A stretch of 64,000 bases of DNA from Candidatus Didemnitutus sp. (GCA_017991595.1 JAGOQJ010000003.1:291544-355543); one strand, 5' to 3'. Shown: positions 36,101 to 51,100, numbered from the stretch's first letter. Made by a program: numbers and translations. Notes: generated by a model from the letters alone, not told the origin.

Positions 36101-39100
36101 CGATGACCGATGCCCAGCTCCTCACCGCTCTGACCTCGACGCTTGAGGCGCTTGATACGATCGGCGCAGGCAATGTCCTCGTGACTGGCACGCGCGCAGG
36201 TGGTTTCACGATCGAGTTCGTCGGGGCGCTCGCTCGGATGCCGGTCAGCGGCCTCACGCTGACGACCACTTACCCGGCGGTGCAGACCAACGTCGAGGTC
36301 GTCTCCACGCCCGGCACCCCGGCCAACGAGATCCAGGCCGTCCTCATCAGCGCCAGCCTCACCGCCTCCGGCACGTTCACGCTCAGCGTCGGCAACTACA
36401 CGACCGCCGCGATCCGCTTTGCCGGCAGCGACATCACCAACAACGCCCGCCGCATCCGCGAGGCGCTGGAAGCGCTGCCGATCATCGGTGCGGGCAATGT
36501 CTCCGTGGTCTTCGACCAGGACTCGACCATCACCGCGCAGCGTTACGTCATCACTTTCCGCAACGGCATCGCCGGTCGCGATCTGCCGACCGCTACGGCC
36601 AACAACACGAAGCTCCACGGCGCCACGGTCAGCATCGAGGGCGTGCAAAACGGTGTCTCCGGGGCCCGCGCCGCGCAGGCTATCACGATTATCCCGACCG
36701 AGACCGGCACCTTCCGCCTCAGCATCACCGACAACGGCACGACTTACCTGACCGAGGTGCTGCGCATCGGTGCCTCCGCCTCTGAGGTCGCCCGCGCGCT
36801 CACCGCTGCGTGGAGCCCGGCCTCGTCTGGCACGGTGAGCAAGACCGGCGACACCTACACGATTTCCTTCAACCCCACGTCGTTCGAGGGACGCAACCCC
36901 GCGCTCATCGTCGTCACCGCCGTGCCGACCGGCACGCCCGCCAAGCTCACGCTCGCCCAGACCGGCGGCACGCAGAGCCCGCGGGCGGGTTCGCTGCTCG
37001 TTTCCACCTCGACCGTCACCGAAGGCCGCGCGGCCATCGGCGAAGTGCAGCGCCTCGTCATCACGACCGGCGCGGACGGCACGTTCACGCTCAGCTTCAC
37101 GATCGACGCCACGACCTACACGACCGCCGCCGTCAGCCTCGATGCCAGCGCCGACGAACTCGTCGACGCGGTGTTCAATGCCCTGAAGGACGACTACGCC
37201 ACGCTCACGATCACCGTCCGCGAATACGGCGCCCGCACCTGGGAGATCGAATTCGGCGGCGACCTGGCCGGCCGCGACATCCCGGATGCCGTCGTCGCCA
37301 TCGATGTGGTCGTCGCCGATGCGAGCCTCACCGTCGTGCAGACGGGCACGGTCAACCCCGCGGGCGGCGAGACGGTCATCGATTGGGCGGCGCAGTCGCT
37401 CGATGTCTCCACCGGCACCACGACGACCACGACGCTCGATATGGCCGGCTCCGATGGCAATCTCGTGCGCGCCACCGGCTACGCCCACATCCAGCTCTTC
37501 GGCTTTGCCACGCTCGCCGGCAACTTCGCCTTCGAGAAGAAGGAGAACTCCATCGCCAACGCCGCGGGCGACGGCTTCGAGGATTTTGACATCCTCACGG
37601 TCGGCTCGTCTGACGCTTATCTCTTCGCCGGCTTGGGCGGGCCTTACTGGATCGACAGCAACGATGACGGCTCCGTGACCGCCGACGACACTCCGGCCAC
37701 CGACGGTGCGCTCGGCATCGCCGTGGGCGGGGTCACCGCCGCGCTGGCGTTCCTCACCAGCCGCGAAACGCCCGCCATCACTTATACCGCGCTGAACGCC
37801 CGGGCCGACAGCGCCACCTTCGTCGGCCTCGAAGGCCTGCTGACCATCGACGCGCGCGACCTGACCGTCGAGATCAACACCGCCTCCGACCGCGACGATC
37901 CGGAAGCCACGCCGGACGTGTTTGACTTCAATCGCATCGAAGGCGGCGGCCTGGCGGTCCTCACCGGTGGCGACGCCATCGTGCTCGACTACGATCTGCC
38001 GCTGCTGCGCGTGACCTCGACCGACACGACGATCGCGGTCGGCCAGTTCATCTACCTCCGCGGCGGCTTCGCCATCGAGCGCAGCCCGTCCGTCGTCGAG
38101 GTGCTGGAGGACGACACCACGCGCGACCTCGATGTCCTTACCTTGGGCGCGACCAACGCCTACGCTTTCGCCGGGCTCGGCGGACCGTATTGGACCGACA
38201 GCAACGGCGATGGCGTGCTCAATGGCGACGACACGCCCGCGAGCGACGGCGCCATGGGCATCGCGCTCGGTGGTGTCACGTTCGGTCTCGCGCTGCTCAA
38301 GCAGACCGGCGTTGCCGCGCCCGCGACCTACGTCGCGCTTCGGGGCGAAGCGGCCTCGGCGGCGATCGTGGGCTTCGATGGCATCCTCGAAGCGTCTGCG
38401 ACCGACCTCTCCATCGAGATCAATCTCGCCGATGATCCTTCCGGTCTCGTGACCGCGGGCGACTTCAGCTCCCTCGAAGGCGGCGGCCTGGAAGTCCTCA
38501 CGGGCGGTGAGCCGGTGATGCTTGATTACGACCGCGCGCTCATCCGCGTCGTGGCGGCGGATTCGCACTTCCGCTTGGCTGACTTCATTTACGTGCGCGG
38601 TGGCTTCGCCTTCGAAAAGGGCGTTCCTGTCGCCGAGGAGCTGGAGGGTGGGGAGACGCGCGATCTCGACGTTGTCACCTTTGGCTTCACCCATGCTTAT
38701 GTTTTCGCCGGCGTCGGTGGGCCTTACTGGACCGATTCCAACGACGATGGCGTGCTCGACGCCACCGATACGCCGGCGGCGGACGGCGCCACGGGTATCG
38801 CCATCGGTGGGGTCCACGCGGCCATGGCCATGCTGCGCGAGACCGGCGTGGCCGAGCCGATCAGCTACTTTGCCCTCAAGCTTCATGCGGACAGCGCGGC
38901 CTTCGTTGGCTTCGAGGATGTCCTCACGCTTCGCGCCACCGACATCACGGTGGAGGTCAATTACGCCGACGATCCGGCCGGCGTTGTGCGCGCCGGCGAC
39001 TTCACCACGCTCGAAGGCGGCGGGCTCAGCGTTCTGACCGGCGGCGAATCCATCCTGATCGACTTCGCGGACAAACTGCTGCGCGTGACCATCGGTGAGG

Positions 39101-42100
39101 CCGAGGTCGCCGTGGCGGATTTCATCTTCCTCCAAGGCAGTCTCGCGCTGCAACGCGCCCCGCAGGTGGTGACGCTCGCCAACGGCACCGAGGTGGAAAC
39201 CTCGCTGCTCACCCTCGGCGGCTCCGGACTCGATGTGTTCGTCGGCCTCAACGGTCCGGCGGATCGCGCTGGCGCCGTGGGCCTGAGTTTGGGCGGAGTT
39301 GACTTTGGTCTCGGGCTCTTCACGCCGGACGCCGCGCAGGTGGAGCTCGCCGCGTTGCGCTGGACGACGCTCAAGGCGACCGCGACCACGATCGACCTTG
39401 TCGGCATCCCCGGTCTCGAGGTTTCGGCGACCGATGTCGCCATCGCGCTCAACCGCGTCAGTGGCGTGGCCGCCGGAGCGGATGCGGATCAATACGTCGT
39501 CGACTATGCCGCCGCTCCGTTGTCCGTGCGTACCGGGCCGACCACGACGGTCGAGTTCGATTTCGGCGGCGAAGTTGGCCAGCTGCTTGAAGTCAGCGGC
39601 GACATCAATCTTACGGTCGGCGGCTTCTTCCACGTGGCGGGTGGTCTCGCATTCCGTCAGGCCGCGCAGACGCTCACGCTCGCCGACGGCACGGAGGTCG
39701 AGACGCGCGCCCTCACGGTCGGCGGTAGCGGTCTGACGGCTTTTGCGGGTCTGAATGGCCCGGCTGATTCCGACGATGCTATCGGTCTCTCGCTTACTGG
39801 CGTGGAATTCGCCTTTGCGGTCTTTACGGAGAAACTGGCTGAGCCCGATACGACCACCGAGGCGGCGAGCTGGATGGCGCTGCGCGCGACCGCGGAAAGC
39901 GCCAGCTTCATCGGTGTCGATGGCATCACCATCAGCGCGACCGCAGTCGAAGTGAACATCAACCGCCAGCTCGGCTTGGCGGAAGGTGATGAGCCCAACG
40001 TCGTCGATTTTGCCGCCTCTCCGGTCGAGATTCCAACGGCCACCGACTCGACGCTGGAATTGAATTTCTCGGGCGAAGATGGCGAGTTACTGCAGGCCCG
40101 CGGCCGCATGGAGATCGATCTCTATGGCTTCGTCCGCTTCTCCGGTGACCTCGCCTTCGGCCGTCAGGACGGCAGCGTCACGTTGGACGACGACAGCGTC
40201 GTCGCGGTCGATCGCCTGACCTTGGGTGCCAAGGACGTCGCTGTGTTCGCCGGTCTCGCGGTCGACGGCGAGCCGAGTCTCGGATTCCAGCTCGGCGGCG
40301 TGGAACTCGCGCTCGCGATCCACACCGACAAGGCCGACGCCACCCGCTCATGGACCACGCTCGAGGCCGAGGCCGCCAGCGCGGCGTTCATCGGCGTCCC
40401 GGGTCTGCGCGTCGAGGCGGACACGATTGCTCTGGCAATCAATCGCGCCGCGACCGATGGCAGCCTGATCGACTTTGCGGCCATGCCGCTGGAAGTGGCG
40501 ACCGGTCCATCCGACACCCGCACCATCAGCCTCGGTGCCGACAAGGGCGAGACGCTCCGTGCCTCCGGCAACCTGGCGGTCGATCTCTTCGGTTTCGTCC
40601 AACTTTCGGGCAGCTTTGCCTTCGACAAGACCGAGCAGGAAGTGACCCTCGCCGACGGCACTGTCGTGGAGACGGAGTTGCTGGCCCTCGGCGGCAGCGG
40701 CGTTTCCGCTTTCGTCGGTATCAATGGCCCGGCCGATTCCGGTTATGCGATGGGCTTCGGCCTCACCGGCGTGGATTTCGCGCTCGGTCTCTTCAGTGGC
40801 GAGGTCGACGGCAACGCCGTCAGCTGGACGAGCCTGCAGGCCACCGCGGGCGGCTTCGGCCTCGTCGGTCTCCCCGGCCTTGAGGTCTCCGGCGGTCCGC
40901 TGGCTGTCGAATTGAACCGTTTCCACGGCACCGTGGCGGGTCGCGACGCGGACGATCTGGTCATCGATTACTCTGTCACCGACCTCGAGATCGCCACCGG
41001 TCCGGCGACGTCGTTCACCTTCACGCTCGATGGCGTCGAGGGCAACGTCACCCGCGCTGCGGTGGATAACCTCACGCTCAAGGTCGCGAGCTTCTTCTCG
41101 GTCACCGGCGATTTCGCCATTCAGCAATCCCGTGGCACGGTGACGCGCGCCGACGGCCAACTGGTGGATGCCAATCTTCTCACCATCGGCGCCACGAACA
41201 TCGATGCCTTCGCCGGGATCAATGGTGGCTCGGCCGACCAACTGGGTCTGTCGTTGACCGAGGGCGACTTCGCCTTGGCGCTCGTCGCCGACCGTGCCAA
41301 CCCGGGCTGGCGCTGGATGGCGCTCAAGGCCACCGCCACCGAGGTCGCCTTCGTCGGCCTCGACGGCGTGACGATGGAAGGGGAGGGCCTCCTCGTCGAA
41401 ATCAACCGCAACACCAGCTCCTCAAGCAACACCGTCCTCTCGCTCGACCTCGCCGGCACGCTCGGCCGCGTCGAGTTCGATTTGGCCGGCGCCACCGCCT
41501 CCTTTGTCATCACGCCGCAGTCGACCGATGCGGACATCGCCAGCGCGCTACAGTCGACCTTGGAATCCCTGTCCGGCATCGGTGCCGGCAATGTGCAGGT
41601 GCTGGGCAACCGCGCCGACGGCTACACCATCGAATTTGTCGGCGCGCTCGCGGGGCAGGACCTGACCGGCCTGGGTGTCACCACTACGCCGCCGGAAATC
41701 ACGTCGGAGGTTACGCAATCCGGGGCCAGCGTCGCGGCCGTCGACGGCGTCCAGTTGCTGACGCTCACTGCCTCGGCCACCGCCTACGGTTCCTTCACGC
41801 TGACCTTTGGCGCGCAAACCACGGCGGCCATCGCTTACAGCGCCGACCCCGTCGCCCAAGCCGCTTCCATCCAAGCCGCGCTCGTTGCCCTTTCGAACAT
41901 CGGCGCCGGTAATGTCACCGTGACGGAAGACGCCGCTTCGGTGGCCGGCTCGCGCAAGTATCGCATCGCGTTCGGCGGCGCCCTTGGCGGCACCGAAGTC
42001 GCCTTGCTCCGCGTGAAGGTGCTGACTTCGGGCGTCATTCAGAACGCCACCTATGCGCTCACGCTCGGCACCGAGGCGCCGACGCTCACCTTCACCTACG

Positions 42101-45100
42101 GCAGCGCGACGGCGCAGGTTGTCGTGAGCGAAGGGCAATCCTCCGCTGCGATCATTACCGCGCTGAAGGCGGCGCTGGAGTCCTTGACCGGCATCGGTGC
42201 CGGCAACGTCATCGTTACCGGCACACGCGCCGCCGGCTTCACCATCGAATTTATCGGCACACTCGCCGGCCAGCCGGTCAGCGGCCTCGCGGTTTCCACG
42301 ACGCTCCCGGCCATCACGTCGACCGTCGAGATCATCGCCGCCCCGACCGCCGGCAGTCCGTCGATCCAGGTCATTACCATCGACGATCCGCTCCTGCGCG
42401 GCAGCGGCACTTATACGCTCGATCTGAACGGTGTGCTGACCGTCCCGATCCGCTACGCCGGCAGCGACGTGACGAACAACGCCCGCTACATCCGCCAGGC
42501 GCTTGAGAACCTCGTCACGGTCGGCGTCGGCAACGTTACCGTCACCTTCGACCAGACTTCCACCGTCACGCGGCAGCGCTACATCGTCACCTTCAAGTCC
42601 AACGTGGCTCCGCGCCACATCGCGACGCTCCTGCCCGATAGCAACAAGCTCAGCTTCGGCGTCGTTTCCGTCCAGTCGCAGCAGACCGGCACCGTCGGCA
42701 CCGGCCAGCAGCAGCAGGTTACGCTCGTTGCCCCGACGGGCGGCACGTTCCGCCTCAGCATCACGGACAACGGCATCACTTACACCACGGCGCTCCTGAG
42801 CGTCGGCGCCTCCGCCTCCGAGGTCGCCCGTGCGCTCACGGCGGCCTGGACGCCGATCTCGTCGGGCACGGTTTCCGCCACCGGCAGCGAGGTCTACGTC
42901 ATCACCTTCAACCCCGGCAGCTTCAACGGCCGCACGCCTCAGCTCATCCAAGTCATCGCCACGCCCACCGGTCCGGCCGCCTCCCTGACGGCCAAGACGG
43001 TCGGCGGCTCGCAAAAGGCGCAGGGTGGGGCGTTCACCGCGGGCACCGCGATCGTCACGGCCGGCCGCGCCGCCATCGGCGAGATCCAGCGCATCCAGAT
43101 CGGCCAGGGCGCCGACGGCACGTTCACGCTCACCTTCGCGTTCGATGGCAACAGCTACACCACCGCCGCGATCGATTTCGACGCCACGGCGCAGCAGTTG
43201 GTCGACGCGATCTTCGAGTCGCTCGAGGCCGCCTATACGGAGCTCACCATCACGGTCACCAAACTTGGCGCGCGCCTTTGGACCGTGCAGTTCGGCGACG
43301 ATCTCGCCGGCCGCGACCTGCCCGAGGCCACCGTCACGCTGACGCCGGACGTCACCGACGCCGCGCTCACGGTCGTGCAACAAGGCGAGGTGAACCCCGA
43401 CGGCGGCAGCACCGTGATCGACTGGTCGGCCATGCCGCTGGATGTCCGCACCGGCACCACCAGCACGACGCGCCTCGAGATCGACGGCGCCGACGGCAAT
43501 CTCGTTCGCGCGACTGGCTACGTCCGCATCGAGCTCTTCAGCTTCGTCACGCTCGCCGGCAACTTCGCCTTTGAACTGAAGGAGCGCACCCTCGACGTCA
43601 CGGAAGGCGAGGGCACCGAGGACTTCGACGTTCTCACCATCGGCTCTTCCGATGCCTACCTCTTCGCCGGTGTCGGCGGTCCGTATTGGGTCGACAGCAA
43701 CGACGACGGCTTCATCACCGCCGACGACACGCCGGAAGCCGACGGCGCCATCGGTATCGCCGCCGGTGGTATCACCGCGGCGCTCGCGATTGTCCGTCTG
43801 GCCGATGCGAGCAGCACGGTGACTTACACCGCGCTCACGACGCAGATCGACAGCGCTTCCTTCGTTGGGCTCGGCGACCTGCTGGTCATCGAGGCGCGGG
43901 ACATCACCATCGAACTCAATCGCGCCACCGACAGCGCGGATGCCGAGGCAAGCCCGGCGGTGTTCGACTTCACCCGCTTTGGCACCGACGGGTTGGAAGT
44001 CCTGACCGGTGGCGATCCGCTCGCCATTGCCTACGACGTCAAGGTCCAGCGCATCCTCATCGCTGACGCGACAGTCGCCGTTTCCGAGTTCGTTTACATC
44101 CGCGGCGCGCTGGCCTTCGAGATCGGCAACGAGCTCGACGTCCACCTCAGTGGCGGCGATTCCACGGTCGAGGTCACCAGCATGACCTTCGGCGGCGACA
44201 ACCTGCACGTCTTCGCTGGCGTGGGCGGCCCGTATTGGACCGACAGCAACGACGACGGCCGCATCGACGGCGACGACTCTCCCGTGACCGACGGCGCGAT
44301 GGGCATCGCCCTCAGCGGCGTGCGCGTCGGCATCGGCATCTTCAAGCCCACCGCCCTCGGCAACAGCGACAGCTACCTCGCCCTCAAGGTCTCGGCCGCC
44401 ACGGCCGCGTTCGTGGGCATCGAAGGTCTTACTATCGCGGCGCGCGGCATCGAGGTCGGTGTGAATCAGGTGCGCTCGACCACGCCTGATGCTGCGGCGC
44501 TCGACTTCTCCCGCTTGCTCGACGGTGGCTTCGCGGTGCTCACCGGTGGCGAGAGCGTGACGCTCGATTTCGATTCCGCGCTGCTGCGCGTCTCCGTGGC
44601 CGACGCCACGATCTCGATTTCGGAATTCTTCTACATCCGCGGCGGCTTTGCCTTCGAGAAGGGCCGCGAGATGGAGATCACGACCACCACGGGCGGCACC
44701 AAGACGGTTAGCGTCGTCACCTTCGGCCTCTCCAATGTCTATGCCTTCGCAGGCATCGGCGGCCCGTATTGGGTCGATAGCGATGGGGACGGCGTCCTGA
44801 CCTCCGCGGATCAGCCCGACACCGATGGCGCGCTCGGCCTGGCGCTGTCCGGCGTGGATCTGGGGCTGGCCCTGTTCCGCCCGACCGACGCCGCGGACAC
44901 CGCCAGTTACATGGCGCTCAAGGCCACCGCGGATCAGGCGACGATCGCAGGCTTGCCCGACTTTATCACGCTCGACGCGCGCCAAGTCGAACTCCACCTC
45001 AACACCGCGTCGCGTCCGGGCGAAGTCGGTCCGCCGTGGCCGGCCTCGATCGACTTTACCAAGCTCGAAGGCGGCGGCGTCGAGGTCGCGACCGGCGGCG

Positions 45101-48100
45101 ATACCGTCACGCTCGATTTCGGTTCCCGCGTCTTCCGCGCCATGGTGGGTGACGGCACGCTCGCCCTCGGCGAGTTCGTTTATGTGCGCGGCGCGTTCGC
45201 CTTCGAACAGGACCAGCGTTACACGATCGACGATGCTAACGGCGCGGAGCGCTCCGTGCGCGGTCTGACAATCGGTGCGGCGGATGTCTATGTGTTTGCC
45301 GGCGTGGGCGGCCCGTATTGGACCGACAGCAATGGCGACGGCGCCATCACGGGCGACGACACGCCCGATGCGAGCGGAGCAATCGGCCTCGCACTCGGTG
45401 GCGTCGATCTCGGCCTCGCGTTGTTCCGCCCGACCAATCTCGCCGATCAGACCCGCTACACGGCGTTGAAGGCGACGGCCGATTCTGCGACCTTCGTTGG
45501 CTTCGGGCCGCTGGACATCACGGCGCGCGGCATCTCGGTCGAGATCAATCGCGCCTCGGATCTCGCCGACGCTGCGGCGACGCCGGCCGTGCTCGACTTC
45601 AGCACGATGGATGATGGCGGCCTGTCGATCATCACGGGCGGCGATCCGGTGGTGCTCGATTACGATGCGGATCTGCTGCGCGTGGCGGTCAGCGACGCGA
45701 CCTTCGCGATTTCCGAGTTCATCTACGTGCGCGGCGGCTTCGCCTTCGAGAAGCGCGACGCGATCGAGGTGTCCGACCTCACCGGCACGGAATTCGAGGC
45801 TCAGGTCGTCACGCTCGGCCTCTCCAACGCCTATGTCTTCGCCGGCGTGGGCGGCCCGTATTGGACCGACAGCAACGACGATGGGGTGGTGAATGGCGAC
45901 GACACGCCTGTCAGCGAAGGCGCGCTCGGCGTCGCGCTGGGCAATGTCAATGTCGCGCTCGCCTTCCTCAAGCCCACCGATGCGGAGAGCACGCTGAGCT
46001 ACACCGCGCTGAAGGCGCAGGCGGATTCTGCGACGCTCGTCGGCCTGGGCGAACTCCTCACCATCGATGCGCGCGACATCACCATCGCGGTCAACACGGC
46101 CGACGATTCCGCCAACCCGACCTTCACGGCGCCGGCCCTCGATTTTGCGGCCTTGGCCGACGGTGGTCTCGAAGTCGCTACCGGCAACGAGACGATGCTG
46201 CTCGATTACGATTCGCGTCTGCTGCGCGTGCTCATTGGCGATGCGACCTTCGCGGTCTCCGAATTCATCTACGTTCGCGGCGCCTTCGCGCTGGAGCAGG
46301 GCAGGGTGCTCGATCTGGCGACCACGGCCGACGGCGCACCGCGCAAGGAAGTCACCGCCCTCACCCTCGGCACCGACAACGCTTATGTCTTCGCCGGCAT
46401 CGGCGGCCCGTATTGGACCGACAGCAACGGCGACGGCATCATCGACAGCACCGATACGCCCGCCAGCGAAGGCGCGGTCGGTTTGGCGATGGGCGGTGTG
46501 CAGCTCGGCTTGGCGCTCTTCCAGCCCACCGACGAGAACGACGCCGACAGCTACTTTGCCTTGGCGGCTTCCGCCGACAGCGCCGAGCTCGTCGGATTGC
46601 CGGGTCTCACCATCGCCGCCAACGGCATCAGTGTGGCGGTGAACAGCGTGCGCTCGGCCACGGTCGGTGCGCCGGTGCTCGATCTTTCGAGCTTGGCCGA
46701 GGGCGGTCTCAGCATCGCGACCGGTGGCGACGACGTGACGCTCGACTTCTCCAGCGCACTGCTGCGTGTGGAGGTCGCTGATGCGACGCTGGCCCTTTCC
46801 GAATTTGTCTACGTGCGCGGCAGCTTCGCCTTTGAGCAAGGCCCGACGCTTGACGTCACGGATACCGACGGCGTGGAGAAATCCGTCCGCAGCCTTACCT
46901 TCGGCGCCGCCAACGCCTACGTCTTCGCCGGCATCGGTGGCCCGTATTGGACCGACAGCAATGGCGACGGCGTCGTCGACAGCGCCGATACGCCGGACGC
47001 CGATGGCGCGATCGGCATCGCGCTCGGCGGCGTGGATCTCGGCTTGGCGCTGCTTGCACCGACTGACGAAGCCGATCTTGTCCGCTACACGGCGCTGAAG
47101 GTGTCGGCCGACACGGCGTCCTTCGTCGGCCTGCCGGATGCGCTCACCTTCGAGCTCAACGACATCACCATCTCCTATAATGCCGCGACCGGCCCCGATG
47201 CGACCGGCCCGCCGGCATTGGACTTCAGCACGCTTGATGGCGGCGGCCTGTCTGTTGCCACCGGTGGCGAGCCGGTCGTGCTCGATTACACGGGAGCGCT
47301 GCTGAGTGTGTCGGTCGGCCACGGTGTCTTGAGCATCGCGGGCTTTGTCTCGGTTTCGGGCAGCTTTGGTTTCGAGAAAAACGACGACGAACTGATCGTC
47401 GTGGCGACGGACGTCGACGCGGGTCTCGCGGTCGGCGACTTCGCGGTGGGCATCGAAGACGGCACGCTCGCCCTCGTCATCGGTGCCGAGGGTGGGGTGG
47501 CGCTGGAAGCGCAGGGCGAGTTCTACCTGACCGGCCTCGACTTCGCCGGTGTGACGGTGGACTCCGTGCTCGTGCGCTACAACACGTCGGGCGTCGACTA
47601 TTCCGCCGCGCCGCGGACCCTGACGGTGGACGGCATCAGCGCCGACCTCGGCATGGAATCGGGCACGCAGGCGCAGCCCTTCGTGGCGTTCACCGCCTTC
47701 GGTCTCGGCGTCAACCTCGGCGATGTGCTTCGCGTCGAAGGCGATTTCACCTTCTCGCGCGGCTTCGACAGCGCCGGCCTCTCGGTAATCAAGATCGGCG
47801 TGGCCAACTTCAGCACGACGCTGGGCGACGGCACCACGACCTTCCTCAGCGTCACGGACGGTGCCGGCGCGTTCCTCATCAATTCGGCCGGCTACGCCGC
47901 GACCATCACGGCGACGGTGGCGCTCGAAAATGTTCCTGGCGTCTCGATCAACGATTCCCAGTTCACGGTCACGTTGGCCAACCTCACCGAGGCCGTCACC
48001 GAGACCGTCACGGTGGGCGACCAGAGCTTCACCTTTGATCTGGCGGCCGGCTCGCTGGTCCGCGTCTCCGCCACACCGCTGGACGTCACGGTCCTCGGCA

Positions 48101-51100
48101 TCACGCTGCGTGGCCACTTCTCCTTCGAGCAGACCACGGACAGCGCCGGCGCCCGCCGCATCGTCGTCTCGGCCGCGCAGATTTCCGTCCCGGGCTTCCT
48201 CGGGCAGGGCAGTGGCGGCAGCCCGATCGACATCGCGAACGCCCAGGGCCTCTTCGTGCTCACTGACGCCGGCATGGCCGGTTCACTCTCCTTCACCGCC
48301 GATCTGTCCTTCGGCGTGTTCTCGGCGGGGGCTACGCTCACCTTCGAGCTCAACAACACCGGCGAGGCCGTCTCGGCCGAGGGCGTGTTCGGCACCGTCA
48401 ATCTCGAGGCAGGCAACTACACGCGCATCGTCCTCGGCGATCTGCGGATCACTTTCCCGGGCATCGAGATCACCGGCGACTTCAGCTTCAAGTCTGCCAC
48501 GGTCAACGGCTCCAGCCGCCAGGTCATCGTCGGCTCGAACGTCACGATCTTCGTCGGCGACAACGTCACCGGCAGCCGCATCGGCCTCGAGCTGGTCGAT
48601 GGCGAGGCGATCTTCCTGCAGGACGGCTCGCTCAAGGCCGGCAGCGTCACCGGCACCGTCAGCATCGTGGGCGTCCCGGGCTTCACCCTTTCGGCCACGA
48701 TGACGCTGCGCCTGAACGAATTCACCGAGGCCGTCTCCGAGACCGTGATCCTGAATGGCAATACCATCGCGCTCGATTTCTCCGCCGAGGAAACCAATGG
48801 ATTCATCCAGTTCATCGGCGAGGATGTGAAGTTCTCGATTGCCGACACCATCGAACTCTACGGCAATCTCGCCTTCACGCGCACCGCGGGTCGCTTCACG
48901 CTCGGCGTGGTCGGCGGCGAGGTCTTCGTCGGCGCCGGTCCGATGCGGTTGGCGGACGGCAGCGCCAACCCCGATGCGATCGGCCTGCGGGTTTACGATA
49001 TCGAGTTTGCGCTCGTGATGTTCACGGATGTGGCGGGCAAGTATGCCTTCCGCGGCGAAGGATCGGTGGGCTTCGTCGGTCTCGACGGCCTTGAGGCTGC
49101 TGCCAGCTCCCTCGGCCTCCGCTTCGGTGTCGCGCAAAACAAGACCGGCGCTGCCTTCACCGAGACTATCTCGGTCGGTCCGGACAAGGAGATCGAACTC
49201 AGCTTTACGACTGCCGTCTCCGATCCGATCTTCATCGGCGGGCTCACGATCAGCGTGGGCGACATTTTCACGCTGTCGGGCGAGGTCGAAATCCAGCCGA
49301 TTGCGGGTGGCGACATCAACATCAACATCACGACCGCGACCCTCGCGTTCGGCGGCGGCGATTATGCGGTGTCCGGCACGGCGGCGATGAAGATCACGGC
49401 GGCCGAGGGCTTCAAGTTGGTCAGCTTCGCCCTCACGGGTGCGACGATCGCCGGTTACGAGTTGAACTTCCCGTCTTCTTCCGGCGCTGCGTTGCCGGGC
49501 GGGCCGGGTAGCACTCCGGCTCCGGGCCGCTCCTTCGCGCAGAGCGATTCGAGCTTCACCGTCGGCCCGCTGAGCATCACCAACCCGGGCGTCTCGCTGG
49601 CGGACTTCAGCTTCAAGGATGGCAAGGTCGTCATCACCCTCGAGCTCTCGCTGGACAAGCTCACGCTGGCCTTCGGCGGTGCCAGCTCGGCGGGTGCCCA
49701 GCAATCCTCCGGCATCAAGGCGGAGCTCACCGGCCTGACTGTCTCCTTCGACATCGCGGTCGATTTGGCCGCCGGCTTCGGACTCTCCGCCACCGGCAAG
49801 TGGAACATCACCGCGACGAGCCTCCTCATCGAGGTGCCCGATCTTTTCAAGGTCACGGCTTCCGGCATCGTCATCGGCTATGATCCGGCGGCGGCGGACG
49901 ATCAGGAGCTGGTTGTGCTGCAAAACGCGGCGATCGAGTTCCCCACGTTCGGTATCACGGGCTCGGTGGCTCCTCACGACACCGATCTGTTCGATCCGGA
50001 CAACGCGCTCATCCCCGGCCTCACCGTGCGCGGCAACGGCTTCACGGTCGGCGAGGCGCAACTCACCTTCACCAAGCCCGGTGGCGGCACGATCGGCGTG
50101 GCTGGCGTGCTCGAGTTCAAGGACATCCGCGTCGGCGTCACCAACTGGTCGGTAAATTTCGACGGTTCCGACCAGCCGGCCTTCAACGGATCCATTTTCG
50201 TCGCCACCGGCGGTGCCTCGGTGCTCCAGGGCAACGCGGCTTTCTCCATCGAGGCCGTCGACAGCAATCGCGATGCGGACACCGAAGCGCTGCGGGCCGA
50301 CATCACCTTCACGGACGGACGCGTGGACGGCTTCGTGTTCGCGGTCGACTCGCTGACGATCAAAATCGGCGGCTTCATCACCATCTCGGCGAAGGACTTC
50401 TTCCTCGATACGCGCTCGTCGGGCACGGATGACCCGATGGCCGTCTTCGGCGAGGTCACCGCCGATGTGAAGATCGGCTCCACGGAGCTCGGCGGCTTGG
50501 CGCGTAATTTCTACATCTCCGGCAATGGCGATTTCCGCACCGGCAACCCGCTCGACCCGACCGCGATGTTCGGCATCGGCCTGCGCATTGGCGGCGCCAC
50601 CGGCGAGAACTTCAAGTGGCCGTCCTGGCTGCCTCTCCGCATCACCAGCATCGCACTCGAATGGCCGAGCTTCGCCGATAATCCCGGCGAGTTCGACATC
50701 ATCCTCACCGGCGCGATCGCCGGAGCCGGCGCGGGCGGTGGCTTCAATTTCAGCGGTGCGGTCGATTCCATCCGCATCCGCCCGAGCCTGTTGGCCGAGG
50801 GCAAGTTCCCGATCGTCGGCATTGAGGGCCTAGCCGTCACCGTCAGCAGCCCGACCATCTCCGGCGGCCTTATCGCCGGCGTGCTGAAGGTCACCGAGCC
50901 CTCGCCCGGCCAGTTCGCGCTCGGTGACGAGTTCACGCCCGACAGCGAGGTCGTCGACCGCATTTTCTACATGGCGATCCAAGGCAGCATGACGGTCGCC
51001 GGCGTGGGTGGATTCGGCGTCCGCGTCGCCTTCAGCGAGCTCGGGCCGCTGGGCATGATCGTCGAGGCTTCGGTGCCCGGTGGCATCATCCTCGAGCCCA

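Larger units (their letters stand above)
31600..43690 (+). repeat. Tandem internal duplication, period about 6.03 kb
   Basis: Corresponding codons in the two copies are offset by a near constant distance: 6033 bases for GEPSLG (34237/40270), VADRANPGW (35251/41284) and the first three IGAGN turns; 6036 for the fourth turn and a calcium loop (32698/38734); 6042 for 32155/38197; 6039 by 37654/43693. The unit is calcium modules, then degenerate modules, then IGAGN units. The copies have diverged in sequence, so the duplication is old. Confidence 0.88.

Noticed and set aside
32158..39633. 2,491-codon antisense frame
   Set aside because: It is codon-aligned opposite the giant gene, low-complexity (Gly/Arg/Glu/Asp-rich) and has no family motifs, while the sense frame has clear repeats.
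41548..48117. 2,189-codon antisense frame
   Set aside because: Same cause: antisense stops are rare because TTA, CTA and TCA codons are avoided in the sense gene.
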